12,796 nt of DNA from CAVLCC01 sp963624975 (GCA_963624975.1 CAVFRF010000021.1:1-12796); one strand, 5' to 3'; shown: positions 1 to 7,096, numbered from the stretch's first letter. The notes: generated from the letters alone by a model not told the origin. Translations and numbers: made by a program.

Positions 1-18
1 CCGCTTCACAGGAGGCCG

Positions 19-1170
19 CTAGTCCTCGATCGTCTGATAGGCCTTGCGGCTGGCCTCGTACACGGCGTCGGTGAACGCCTGGTAGTACTCGAAGTTGAAG
101 CAGTTCTGCTGCAGAAGGACCTTCTTGCCCTCGTACTTCTCGAACCACTTGTAGCCGCACTCGCGTGCCTCTTCGACCGACTGGCACTCTTCGAGAGTGG
201 GACTGTACACCGAGAACGCGAAGTCGGCGTCGCCGTACTCTGCGATGAGCTTGTCCACGTCGTTGCAGCCAAGCTGCGGGCACCAGTAGTCGCTGCCGAC
301 CTCCAGCATCGCGGGCACCAGCGGGGTGGCGTTGCCGCAGCAGTGGTGCTCGACCACGATGTCGTTGGCGTGGCAGAAGTCCACGATCTTCTTCATGGGC
401 GGCACGAAGACCTCGCGGGCAACCTCGAGGCTGAAGAACGGGGCGTTCTGCGTGCCCCAGTCGTCGTGCAGCATCACGGAGTCGATACGGCCGATGCCGC
501 TAACGCGGCGGATGTAGTCGACCAGCAGGTCGGACAGGCGATCGAGGAACGCGTGCAGGTCGTCTTCCTGGTCCTCGTCGAGCAGCGCCACGGCGGCGTT
601 GTCCACGCCCATGAGGCACATCAGGCGCTCCCAGATGGTGAGCTGGATGCCGAGCTGGTTGGCCTTGTCAACGTCGAGGTAGCCCTTGTTCATCTCACGC
701 ATCTCTTCCCAGTCGACCTTGTCTAGGTCGGGCCAGTCGAGGCTCTCCCAGTTGTCGAGGGTGGGCATGAGGTCGGAGCCGGGGCGCACCGTGGCGCCCA
801 TGCAGTTGGGCTCCCATTCGAGCGGCATGTTGAACCAGCCCTTCTGCGCCATCCCGATCGCCTCGTAATCCACGAACTCGCCGCCGTCCATGCACTGGTG
901 GTTGGCCACGTTGTCGGGATGCTGGCGCGGGCGGAACTCGTTCACGTCGCACATGACCCAGCCGTTGTAGGGCACCCAGTACGGGGTCTTGTGCTCGCGG
1001 AGCAGCATATGGTAGTTGTCGCGCGGGGCGATCGGGCGGTAGAACCTGGGGGTTTCGGGGACCATCGTGATCTTCAGGCCCTCTGCGGCTCCCAGCTCCA
1101 GTCCCTTGATGCCGGGATACATGCCCACTACTTCGTGCTCTTTCTGAGCGTCGTACTTCTCGCGTGTCAT
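19..1170 (-). CDS. Uroporphyrinogen decarboxylase-fold (UroD/MtaA-like) methyltransferase
   Basis: A 383-residue cytoplasmic protein of the UroD superfamily. Motifs typical of the methyltransferase branch are visible: LHDDWGTQ at residues 234-241, and HHCCGN at 275-280, a His-x-Cys-type metal site as in MtaA/MtbA-like enzymes, which bind zinc and move methyl groups between corrinoid proteins and thiols or substrates. It is Cys-rich and has no signal peptide or membrane segment. In heme synthesis UroD sits among hem genes, whereas here the only neighbour is a divergent PucR-like regulator, so a role in demethylation or methyl transfer is more likely; the substrate cannot be read from sequence. 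The ATG at 1168-1170 is preceded by AGGAGG (complement of 1179-1184) at 8-nt spacing, which fixes the start. No corrinoid protein or reductive activator is seen next to it, although the window ends 18 bp past its stop. Confidence 0.85.
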   Translation of the reverse strand: MTREKYDAQKEHEVVGMYPGIKGLELGAAEGLKITMVPETPRFYRPIAPRDNYHMLLREHKTPYWVPYNGWVMCDVNEFRPRQHPDNVANHQCMDGGEFVDYEAIGMAQKGWFNMPLEWEPNCMGATVRPGSDLMPTLDNWESLDWPDLDKVDWEEMREMNKGYLDVDKANQLGIQLTIWERLMCLMGVDNAAVALLDEDQEDDLHAFLDRLSDLLVDYIRRVSGIGRIDSVMLHDDWGTQNAPFFSLEVAREVFVPPMKKIVDFCHANDIVVEHHCCGNATPLVPAMLEVGSDYWCPQLGCNDVDKLIAEYGDADFAFSVYSPTLEECQSVEEARECGYKWFEKYEGKKVLLQQNCFNFEYYQAFTDAVYEASRKAYQTIED

Positions 1171-1213
1171 TATCGTTTCCTCCTCTTCGGTCGTGCTTGT
1201 TTGCGATTGCTAG

Positions 1214-1274
1214 CGGGCTGGCAGTTCGTACGCCCCTCCGGAGGGTGAAGCATTTGGCGTGCCCTGCCAGCCCG
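1214..1274 (-). promoter_or_regulatory. Structured 5' leader of the methyltransferase gene
   Basis: An 11-bp perfect inverted repeat, CGGGCTGGCAG at 1214-1224 with CTGCCAGCCCG at 1264-1274, encloses a 39-nt loop that holds a second perfect palindrome, CCCTCCGGAGGG at 1234-1245. It lies 44 bp upstream of the minus-strand start codon, so it would be transcribed as the 5' leader. It could be an attenuator, a cis-regulatory RNA or a protein-binding site. I looked for cobalamin-riboswitch landmarks, because the enzyme family uses corrinoids, and did not recognise them. There is no U-run after the stem on the minus strand, so a simple terminator is not supported. Confidence 0.45.
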
Positions 1275-1379
1275 TTTCGGCTTGGCAACAAGTTACGGCG
1301 GTGTGGCATTGAACGTCGCGGCTACAAAGAGGTTGAAATTCGCGGGGTTGTGGTGTACAAAGTGTATCGTGTTTGAGAT

Positions 1380-1404
1380 TGCATCGACAGAAGGTTGCGA
1401 TGCA
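1380..1404. promoter_or_regulatory. Short inverted repeat in the divergent intergenic region
   Basis: TGCATCG (1380-1386) and CGATGCA (1398-1404) form a 7-bp perfect inverted repeat with an 11-bp spacer between the two divergent genes, a usual position for a regulator operator. The rest of the 399-bp gap (1171-1569) holds the leader structure listed separately and, at 1353 and 1464, two copies of GGTGTAC. I could not assign clear -35/-10 boxes for either gene. The binding role is inferred from symmetry and position only. Confidence 0.3.
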
Positions 1405-1569
1405 GCATAGACGTGCTAAACGACGGCGTTCGTGGATGCACGGAGTGGCCGATGCGAGTGTGATGGTGTACGACATGGCACATGTGTCGCCGGGTACGTG
1501 GAGCATGGCGCGCCCGCCGAAAGCTGGCTGAGCTGGTCAAAGAGCGGACGCTAAAAGGAGGATGCGCGG

Positions 1570-3195
1570 ATGCAGATCGCACAGAGCACTCTTTTCTACT
1601 GGATCCACAGGAAATGGCCCCATTCGATGGAAGTGCGCGCATTCGGAGGTGGGCTGGTGCCAGATGCATCCAACTCCGCTTCCGTGGCGGGAAGCGCAGC
1701 CGGTTCGCCTGGACCCAACGGTACCCCGGCTCTCGCCGGTACCATGCTCGCGAGGACGATGTTCTGGGGTTCTCCCAACGAAATGTCGGGAAACCTCGTG
1801 GTGGTGGATGCCGACGAGCTGGCGCAGATTTCCAAGCGCTATCCGGGTACCGTGTTCCTATGCGTCGGATGCGGCGACCCGCAGCTGTGCCATCCCGGAA
1901 ACGACTACATCCTGGTGCCCGACGAAGAGCGCGTGGGCAAGGTGTTCAACTATTTGGGCACGGTGTTCGACAAGATCGACCGATGGGGCGACATGCTCGA
2001 GCAGGCTTCCAGAGATTTCCTCTCCTACGATGCTCTGGTCAAGAGCTGTGAGATGATCGTGGACGAGCCGATGGCCCTCATAAGCAGCGACCTGCATTAC
2101 GTGAGCTACAGCAAGAGGCTCGCGATGGAGCAGGGGTTCGAGGCGCGATATGTGCAGGGGGGCACCAACCTGCTGTCGTTCGAGGCGATGAACCTGTTCG
2201 CGGCCCTTCCCGACTACAACCTGCTCGAGAAGCGCACCGGCGTGTTCTCCTACGCGGTGTACGACAACCTTCTCATACGGAACATCTTCCACAACGGGGA
2301 TTACATCGGGCGTCTTGCGCTGCCTTGCCCCGAGGACGAGGCCAAGCGCGCGTTCTACCGCGATGTTCTCGAAATCGTCGGCTTCGATGTGGAACGTTTG
2401 TACGCGAGGCTGGGCACGTTCTTCCGGCAGCCGGCGGCCCATGCGCGCTTCCGGCAGATGCTCGCGTCGATCATGGAAGGGGAGCGGCTTTCCGAGGAGC
2501 TGGTGGCCTCGCAGGCCGAGCAGGTGGGCTACGAACGGGGCGACATGTTCAGCCTGGTGCAGATCAGACCGCAGGCGCTAGATGCAGGCGACGAGACGGT
2601 GGCAGCTCTGCTGGCGCACCTCGAGGCGCTGCTGCCGATGAGCGTGTGCTTCAAGGGAAATGGCAGGTGCTTCCTGCTGGTAGACAAGACTCGTAACAAC
2701 GCCCTGTCGAACAGGGGGCACGTGAGCGACCTCAACTCGTTTTTGCGCGACGGATTCATGATCGCGGGGGTGAGCAGGGATTTTCGCAGCATGCTCGATT
2801 TGACGGTTGCGGCGAGGCAGACCGATATCGCGCTCGAATACGGCAGGCGCATCGACCCGATGTTCTGGTGCCTGGAGTTCGACAGCTACGCATTCGAGTA
2901 CCTAGTGGAACATGGTTGCAGTGGCTTTCGGGCAGAAGACGTGGTATCGCCGGCGGTGCTCAAGCTGCAGGAGCACGACCGTGCCGAGGGCACGTCGCTA
3001 TGCGATACGCTGCGCACATTCATCGATGCCAAGTACAACGCCGTGGATGCCGCCAAGAGGCTCTTCGTGGCGAGGTCGACGTTTTTGAAGCGCATGGCGC
3101 GCGTGCGCAGCATCACCGGCGTGAACCTCGACGATGCCGAGGAGCGGCTTTATCTGGCGCTGTCGTTTCGCATTTTGGAGAAGACCGAGGGGTAG
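1570..3195 (+). CDS. PucR/CdaR-family helix-turn-helix transcriptional regulator
   Basis: A 541-residue DNA-binding regulator. The C-terminal 65-70 residues (about 475-541, with VDAAKRLFVARSTFLKRMARV and a conserved-looking tail) match the PucR C-terminal helix-turn-helix, which is always terminal in this family. The middle (about 270-460) resembles the CdaR/GGDEF-like linker region, and the N-terminal half (about 60-260) would be the ligand-sensing part, with a CxGCxxPxxC cluster near residues 97-105. The start is ATG 1570 with AGGAGG at 1556-1561; an out-of-frame ATG at 1562 is ignored. It is divergent from the methyltransferase gene, so that gene is its likely target, with the ligand possibly being the enzyme's substrate (inference). 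No membrane segment is seen. Large PucR-like regulators paired with catabolic genes are frequent in Eggerthellaceae. Confidence 0.82.
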   Translation: MQIAQSTLFYWIHRKWPHSMEVRAFGGGLVPDASNSASVAGSAAGSPGPNGTPALAGTMLARTMFWGSPNEMSGNLVVVDADELAQISKRYPGTVFLCVGCGDPQLCHPGNDYILVPDEERVGKVFNYLGTVFDKIDRWGDMLEQASRDFLSYDALVKSCEMIVDEPMALISSDLHYVSYSKRLAMEQGFEARYVQGGTNLLSFEAMNLFAALPDYNLLEKRTGVFSYAVYDNLLIRNIFHNGDYIGRLALPCPEDEAKRAFYRDVLEIVGFDVERLYARLGTFFRQPAAHARFRQMLASIMEGERLSEELVASQAEQVGYERGDMFSLVQIRPQALDAGDETVAALLAHLEALLPMSVCFKGNGRCFLLVDKTRNNALSNRGHVSDLNSFLRDGFMIAGVSRDFRSMLDLTVAARQTDIALEYGRRIDPMFWCLEFDSYAFEYLVEHGCSGFRAEDVVSPAVLKLQEHDRAEGTSLCDTLRTFIDAKYNAVDAAKRLFVARSTFLKRMARVRSITGVNLDDAEERLYLALSFRILEKTEG

Positions 3196-3210
3196 CATCG
3201 CGGTGCGATG
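3196..3210 (+). terminator. Hairpin just after the regulator stop codon
   Basis: CATCGC (3196-3201), loop GGT, GCGATG (3205-3210) starts directly after the TAG stop. The stem is only 6 bp and no T-run follows, so this is at best a weak or Rho-assisted 3' end. Confidence 0.25.
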
Positions 3211-3716
3211 GTGCGCCGCGAGTGCGGCCGCGGACGCGGTGCGGGCTGCGACGTGTCGCTGGGGGGGCGTGGCTGCGGTGCGCTGCGGCCTGCGACGTGG
3301 ACGTGGTGTGCGCTGCGACGAGACCGCGACGTTTGCACTGCGACGTGGACGTGGTGTGCGCTGCGGAGTGCCTGCGAAATGCGGGCTACATACAGTCCGA
3401 GATACGGGTGAGGGCGACTACATTGTGTAGCGTTATTGGCTCACCGTTCTGTCTGACTTAGAACCGTTATAGCGATGAGATCACGGTGGACATGGCTTGG
3501 GAAGGACTTGGGCTGGGCACTCCATCGACATTTTGATTACGCATGCTCGCTGGATCGGCTCGCAATGTGTGCGGTGTGCGAGTTGAAGTCCGAGGCATGT
3601 GCGGGGAATTGCCGCGGCGATATCGCGGTGGTCGTCTGGAACAAACGCGACATTCTTGTTGCCGTGAGGGGAGCTGGGCATGGGCGTGGCTCCAAAGCGG
3701 CGGCAAGGAGAATGCG
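3211..3716. other. Gene-free GC-rich spacer
   Basis: About 500 bp between the PucR-like regulator and the recombinase. Open frames here have no recognisable domains; their composition is that of GC-rich noise, and they overlap one another. The first part (3211-3365) is built from iterated TGCGACGTG-like units, listed as a repeat. Further on, an imperfect inverted repeat (ACCGTTCT at 3443-3450, AGAACCGT at 3460-3467, one mismatch) stands alone. The last bases carry the recombinase ribosome binding site AAGGAG at 3705-3710. It may be decayed coding or mobile DNA. Confidence 0.5.
3290..3365. repeat. Pair of exact 28-bp direct repeats, 48-bp offset
   Basis: Positions 3290-3317 and 3338-3365 are identical over 28 bases (beginning CTGCGACGTGGACGTGG). 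A shorter relative, GCTGCGACGTG, occurs at 3245-3255. Two copies with a 20-bp gap do not make a CRISPR array. The 48-bp offset is a multiple of three, and one frame reads TWTWCALR twice, but no start, ribosome site or domain supports a gene. Tandem duplication in low-complexity DNA is the simplest reading. Confidence 0.7.
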
Positions 3717-4325
3717 ATGACAGGGACTGTTTACGGCTACGCGCGGGTGTCGGCTTGCGACCAGAATCTGGATAGGCAGCTGGTGGCGCTGCGCGGGTTT
3801 GGGGTCGAGGACCGGCTCATCTACCAGGACAAGGCAAGCGGGAAGGATTTCGACCGACCGGCTTACCAGAGGCTCTTTCGCAGGTTGCATGCCGGCGACG
3901 TGCTGGTGGTCAAGAGCATCGACCGGCTTGGCCGCAACTACGACGAGATCTTGGAAGAGTGGCGCAAGCTCACCCGCGCCAAACAGGCGCATATCGTGGT
4001 GCTGGATATGCCGCTGTTGGACACGCGACATGAGATTTCGGGGATTACGGGCGTGTTCATCGCCGACTTGGTGCTGCAAGTGCTGAGCTACGTGGCGCAG
4101 GTCGAGCGCGACAACATCAAGCAGAGGCAGGCCGAGGGCATAGCTGCCGCGAAGGCGAGGGGGGTGCGCTTCGGCCGTCCGCCGATCGAGCGTCCTGCGA
4201 GCTACGACGAGGCAAAGACCCTCTACGAGATGGGCAAGATTTCGCGCGGCGAGGCGGCGCGCCGCTTGGGCGTGTGCGTCTCGACGTTCGACCGCTGGCT
4301 CCGCAGCGACGCAGCAAGCGTGTGA
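3717..4325 (+). CDS. Serine recombinase (resolvase/invertase family)
   Basis: A 202-residue site-specific recombinase of the small resolvase/DNA-invertase type. The N-terminal catalytic domain has YARVS with the nucleophile Ser12 and Arg10, and IDRLGRN at 68-74 carrying the two active-site arginines (70 and 73). The VERDNIKQRQAEGI segment (129-142) is the start of the long E helix. The C-terminal helix-turn-helix lies at about 163-197 (SRGEAARRLGVCVSTFDRWL). The length is usual for Tn3-type resolvases and Hin/Gin invertases. The start is ATG 3717, with AAGGAG at 3705-3710; longer upstream in-frame starts add only low-complexity sequence. No transposase or obvious invertible segment adjoins it, so its target is unknown. 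The nearest repeated DNA is the 33-bp-period array just downstream. Confidence 0.92.
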   Translation: MTGTVYGYARVSACDQNLDRQLVALRGFGVEDRLIYQDKASGKDFDRPAYQRLFRRLHAGDVLVVKSIDRLGRNYDEILEEWRKLTRAKQAHIVVLDMPLLDTRHEISGITGVFIADLVLQVLSYVAQVERDNIKQRQAEGIAAAKARGVRFGRPPIERPASYDEAKTLYEMGKISRGEAARRLGVCVSTFDRWLRSDAASV

Positions 4326-4391
4326 GACGTATGTGGCGGAGGACCCTCATCGATTACGCCAAGCAGTATACCTGTTGCTAGATATTACTGT

Positions 4392-4479
4392 AAATTACGC
4401 ATTTCGTGATAATCCGCCTATAATAAATTCCGTATTTCGTGACATAATGGGCTAAACAAATTCAGCATTTCGGGAGAAT
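4392..4479 (+). repeat. Three direct repeats at exact 33-bp period before the DUF4143 ATPase
   Basis: Copies begin at 4392, 4425 and 4458. The shared core is AAATT(A/C)(C/A)G(C/T)ATTTCG followed by TGATAAT, TGACATAAT or GGAGAAT. The 33-bp step is about three helical turns, so bound proteins would sit on one face of the DNA. The array brackets a perfect -10 box, and the third copy contains the GGGAG that serves as a ribosome site. An operator for the downstream ATPase is the best reading; recombinase core sites are the alternative, because the serine recombinase gene ends 66 bp upstream. Confidence 0.75.
4395..4424 (+). promoter_or_regulatory. Candidate promoter of the DUF4143 ATPase
   Basis: A perfect TATAAT lies at 4419-4424, between repeats 1 and 2. 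The best -35 at suitable distance is a weak TTACGC at 4395-4400 (18-bp spacer), inside repeat 1. Transcription would begin near 4431, inside repeat 2, so occupancy of the repeats would block RNA polymerase. The transcript start is predicted only. Confidence 0.45.
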
Positions 4480-4482
4480 CGG

Positions 4483-5865
4483 TTGAATCGAAGGTGGTTC
4501 GCGATGTTGAAGCGCAAGGTCACGGGGCAATTTGAAGAATGGGTAAACTCTGGATCGAACAAGGCACTGCTTGTTGTGGGCGCGCGCCAGATTGGGAAGA
4601 GCTTCGCCATTCGCGAATTCGGCAAGTCAAATTTCGAACAGTACATCGAAATCAACCTGTACGAAAATGCCCTGGCGCGCAAGGCGCTTTGTGAGGCGAA
4701 CGACGCTGCGGATTTCATCACTCGCGTTACGGTGCTTACGGGACAGTCGATCGTGCCGGGTGAAACGTTCGTTTTGATTGACGAGGTCCAAGAAGCGCCC
4801 GACATAATGACGATGGTGAAGTTCCTCGTCGATGACGGTCGATGCCGATGGGCGTTTTCTGGGTCGATGCTCGGAACCGAGTTTAAGGGAATCAGGTCGT
4901 ACCCCGTGGGATATGTTCGCGAGCTGGCGATGTATCCGATGGATTTCGAGGAATTCTGTTGGGCGATTGGGGTTTCGTCTGCGGCGTTCGAATCTATAGA
5001 GCAGTGCTGTGCAGCGGAAACGCCGATCGAAGACTACATCCATAATGCGATGATGTTGAACTTCCGCACATATCTGGTCGTTGGCGGAATGCCCGAAGTG
5101 GTGCAGCGTTTCTTGGACTCGAAGGGCGATCTGGGTGCGGTTCGCGAACTGCAGACCGACTTGAACACCCAGTACAGGCGAGATATCTCGAAGTACGCTG
5201 GTGCGCGTTCACTGCGTGTGCAGGAGATATACGATTTGTTGCCGGTTCAGCTCGAGGGCGAAAACCACAGGTTCGTAATTGGATCCATCGACGAATCGGC
5301 ACGCTACAAAGGCTACGAACACGATTTCGTATGGCTCGAAAACGCCGGTGTCGGGCTGAAGGTGAACCAAGTTGCCGAACCCAAATCGCCACTGCTGAAG
5401 ACGGCCGATGTATCTAAATTCAAACTGTACCAGTCCGACGTGGGCATGCTGATGGCGCGCTATCCGCTTGCGGTTGCCCAAGCGGCATATCTTGACGACA
5501 AAAGTCCCAATCTCGGTGGTGTGTACGAAAATGCGGTGGCTCAACAACTTGCTGCGCAGGGCTATCCACTGTACTTTTTCAATGCAAGAAAGCGCGGCGA
5601 GGTTGACTTTGTCGCGGAAGGCGGTAACGGGATTGCCGTTCCCATTGAGGTGAAATCAGGGGTGTATTACCATGCGCACGCATCGCTTGACAAGATGCTG
5701 GAAAACGAAGGCTATGGAGTAGAGCAGGGGATAGTGCTTTCGCGAGGCAATGTAGAACGCGATGGAAAGATTCTGTATCTGCCGCTATATGCTGTCTATC
5801 TGCTTCCAAAGTATCTCGACGAGCAGAATGCAAAGGAATTCAAGCTCGAAGTCGCACAAGTCTAG
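4483..5865 (+). CDS. AAA ATPase with C-terminal DUF4143 nuclease-like domain
   Basis: A 460-residue protein of the common AAA_14-DUF4143 family of accessory genomes, whose function is not settled. Walker A is GARQIGKS (33-40), Walker B is FVLIDE (96-101), and a sensor-like AFSGSMLG lies at 124-131. The DUF4143 part follows, ending in a restriction-endonuclease-like signature: E373-V-D375-F-V, then P-I-E389-V-K391-S-G, the arrangement of a PD-(D/E)xK core. It is full length with no frameshift. Two starts are possible: TTG 4483 with GGGAG at 4472-4476, or ATG 4504 with AAGGTGG at 4491-4497, which would remove 7 residues. Base composition is more AT-rich than the PucR and methyltransferase genes, which suggests acquisition. 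The 33-bp repeats upstream suggest autoregulation. Confidence 0.88.
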   Translation: MNRRWFAMLKRKVTGQFEEWVNSGSNKALLVVGARQIGKSFAIREFGKSNFEQYIEINLYENALARKALCEANDAADFITRVTVLTGQSIVPGETFVLIDEVQEAPDIMTMVKFLVDDGRCRWAFSGSMLGTEFKGIRSYPVGYVRELAMYPMDFEEFCWAIGVSSAAFESIEQCCAAETPIEDYIHNAMMLNFRTYLVVGGMPEVVQRFLDSKGDLGAVRELQTDLNTQYRRDISKYAGARSLRVQEIYDLLPVQLEGENHRFVIGSIDESARYKGYEHDFVWLENAGVGLKVNQVAEPKSPLLKTADVSKFKLYQSDVGMLMARYPLAVAQAAYLDDKSPNLGGVYENAVAQQLAAQGYPLYFFNARKRGEVDFVAEGGNGIAVPIEVKSGVYYHAHASLDKMLENEGYGVEQGIVLSRGNVERDGKILYLPLYAVYLLPKYLDEQNAKEFKLEVAQV

Positions 5866-5901
5866 GCAGCATGTTGGCGCGCGGTTTGCGATGGGGCTAG
5901 A

Positions 5902-5941
5902 GAAATATCCCGTCTGACCTCGCTGGTAGACTGGATATTTC
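5902..5941 (+). terminator. Long hairpin downstream of the DUF4143 ATPase
   Basis: GAAATATCC (5902-5910) pairs perfectly with GGATATTTC (5933-5941). The inner bases continue the stem imperfectly (GTCT/AGAC and ACC/GGT, with one mismatch and one bulge). It starts 36 bp after the stop codon. No strict T-run follows, so its termination strength is uncertain; it may also insulate the next gene's promoter. Confidence 0.45.
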
Positions 5942-5948
5942 ATCCAAA

Positions 5949-6038
5949 ATAGTAAAGAATAGTAAAACAATCCGAAAATAGTAAAAGATAGTAAAACTTA
6001 GTAAAGAATAGTAAAACTTTGGTAGAATAGTAAAACAC
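5949..6038 (+). repeat. Helically phased AGTAAA array upstream of the second ATPase
   Basis: AGTAAA starts at 5951, 5961, 5980, 5990, 6000, 6010 and 6029, giving steps of 10, 19, 10, 10, 10 and 19. The usual context is AATAGTAAAA. The two 19-bp steps contain degenerate units (CCGAAAA; GGTAGAA), so the array is close to nine decamers in tandem. A -10-like TAGAAT at 6023-6028 sits in the second gap. The 10-bp phase places every copy on the same face of the helix, as for cooperative binding of a regulator or replication-type initiator. It ends 26 bp before the ATG. Confidence 0.85.
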
Positions 6039-6064
6039 AATGCAGATGGCGAGGAGGCGGCGTG

Positions 6065-7093
6065 ATGGACAATCCATTTTCGCTGGTATTCGGCAAAAAT
6101 CCAACGGCTTCGATTGACAGGCCGGTGCAGACCAACGAGATTGTCGAGGCCTTCCAGTCGGAGAGCATCAACCAGCAGCTCTTCGTGATCACCGGCGTGA
6201 GGGGCTATGGCAAGACGGTTCTCATGACGGATGTGGCCAGCCGTCTAGCCGAGGACAAGCGTTGGATTCACATCGAACTCAACCCTACGGTCGACTTGCT
6301 CGACTCGCTGCTCGCCAAACTCAACAGCAATCAGACCTGCTTCGAAATTCTCAAACATGCCAAGCTCAATCTCAGCTTCTTTGGCTTTTCGCTCGCATTC
6401 GACGGTGCGGTCGAGATCAAAGATCCCGAAGTCGCCGTAGTCGAGATTCTCAAGCAGATGAAGAAGCAGGGCAAGCGCCTGCTGGTCACCATCGACGAGG
6501 TTACCAACACCGAGCAGATGCGCGTGTTTGCGAGCGCGTTCCAGATTTTCGTGCGAGAGGACCTGCCGATTTTTCTCCTAATGACCGGTCTTTACAAGAA
6601 CATCGAAGACCTGCAGAACGAGGACAACCTCACCTTCCTATACAGAGCGCCGAAAGTGCAGCTCGAAGCACTCAATCTGCAGGCGATTGCCGCCGAGTAC
6701 GCGGAGATTTTCTCGCTGGGAGAAGACGATGCCCGGGCTATGGCGGAGCTTACCCGGGGCTACCCTTTCGCCTTCCAAGTGCTTGGCTATCTGACGTGGC
6801 AGAACGGCGGAAGCTACAAAGACGTGCTGCCCAAGTACGAGCTTTACCTATCGGAATACGTGTACGACAAGGTGTGGAGCGAGATGTCGTCCAAGGACAG
6901 GGAAGTTGCCCGCGGAATTGCCGAGGCGGGGGAGGGCGCCACGAAACAGATTCGAGAGGTTCTGGGCATGACGCAGAACGAGTTCAATCCCTACAGAAAG
7001 CGCCTTCTCAAGAAGGGAATCATATATGCGGACGAGCGCGGGTCGGTGAGGTTCACGCTGCCGCTGTTCGACAAGTACTGTCTAGAGAATTAG
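6065..7093 (+). CDS. AAA ATPase with C-terminal winged helix
   Basis: A 342-residue ATP-binding protein. Walker A is GVRGYGKT (44-51) and Walker B is LLVTIDE (139-145). The architecture (P-loop domain, small helical lid, C-terminal winged-helix-like region at about 277-338, with TKQIREVLGMTQNEFNPYRKRL) resembles Orc1/Cdc6-like or STAND-type ATPases; I do not recognise a named family. ATG 6065 is preferred over the GTG at 6062 because GAGGAGG (6051-6057) gives a 7-nt spacing. The winged helix makes it a good candidate to bind the AGTAAA array in front of its own gene (inference). It is intact, with no signal peptide or membrane segment. It is not closely similar to the preceding DUF4143 ATPase beyond the P-loop. 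Confidence 0.82.
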   Translation: MDNPFSLVFGKNPTASIDRPVQTNEIVEAFQSESINQQLFVITGVRGYGKTVLMTDVASRLAEDKRWIHIELNPTVDLLDSLLAKLNSNQTCFEILKHAKLNLSFFGFSLAFDGAVEIKDPEVAVVEILKQMKKQGKRLLVTIDEVTNTEQMRVFASAFQIFVREDLPIFLLMTGLYKNIEDLQNEDNLTFLYRAPKVQLEALNLQAIAAEYAEIFSLGEDDARAMAELTRGYPFAFQVLGYLTWQNGGSYKDVLPKYELYLSEYVYDKVWSEMSSKDREVARGIAEAGEGATKQIREVLGMTQNEFNPYRKRLLKKGIIYADERGSVRFTLPLFDKYCLEN

Positions 7094-7096
7094 AGA

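Noticed and set aside
1171..1330. Cobalamin riboswitch upstream of the methyltransferase
   Set aside because: The conserved B12-box-like and core sequence words were not found on the minus strand; only unassigned stem-loops are supported.
1482..2051. 189-residue plus-strand ORF overlapping the start of the PucR-like gene
   Set aside because: It is an alternate frame of the regulator gene with Arg-rich composition and no domain; GC-rich DNA produces many such frames.
3208..3411. 67-codon ORF with a repeated TWTWCALR peptide
   Set aside because: The repeat follows from the 28-bp DNA duplication being in frame; there is no ribosome site and composition is that of the surrounding low-complexity DNA.
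3543..3716. Upstream extension of the recombinase frame (58 extra residues)
   Set aside because: The extension is low-complexity with no similarity to recombinases, and ATG 3717 has a good ribosome site directly before the conserved YARVS domain.
5949..6038. Plasmid-type replication origin with iterons
   Set aside because: The hexamer units are shorter than usual iterons and no Rep protein is present; an operator for the adjacent ATPase is simpler, although initiator-like binding cannot be excluded.
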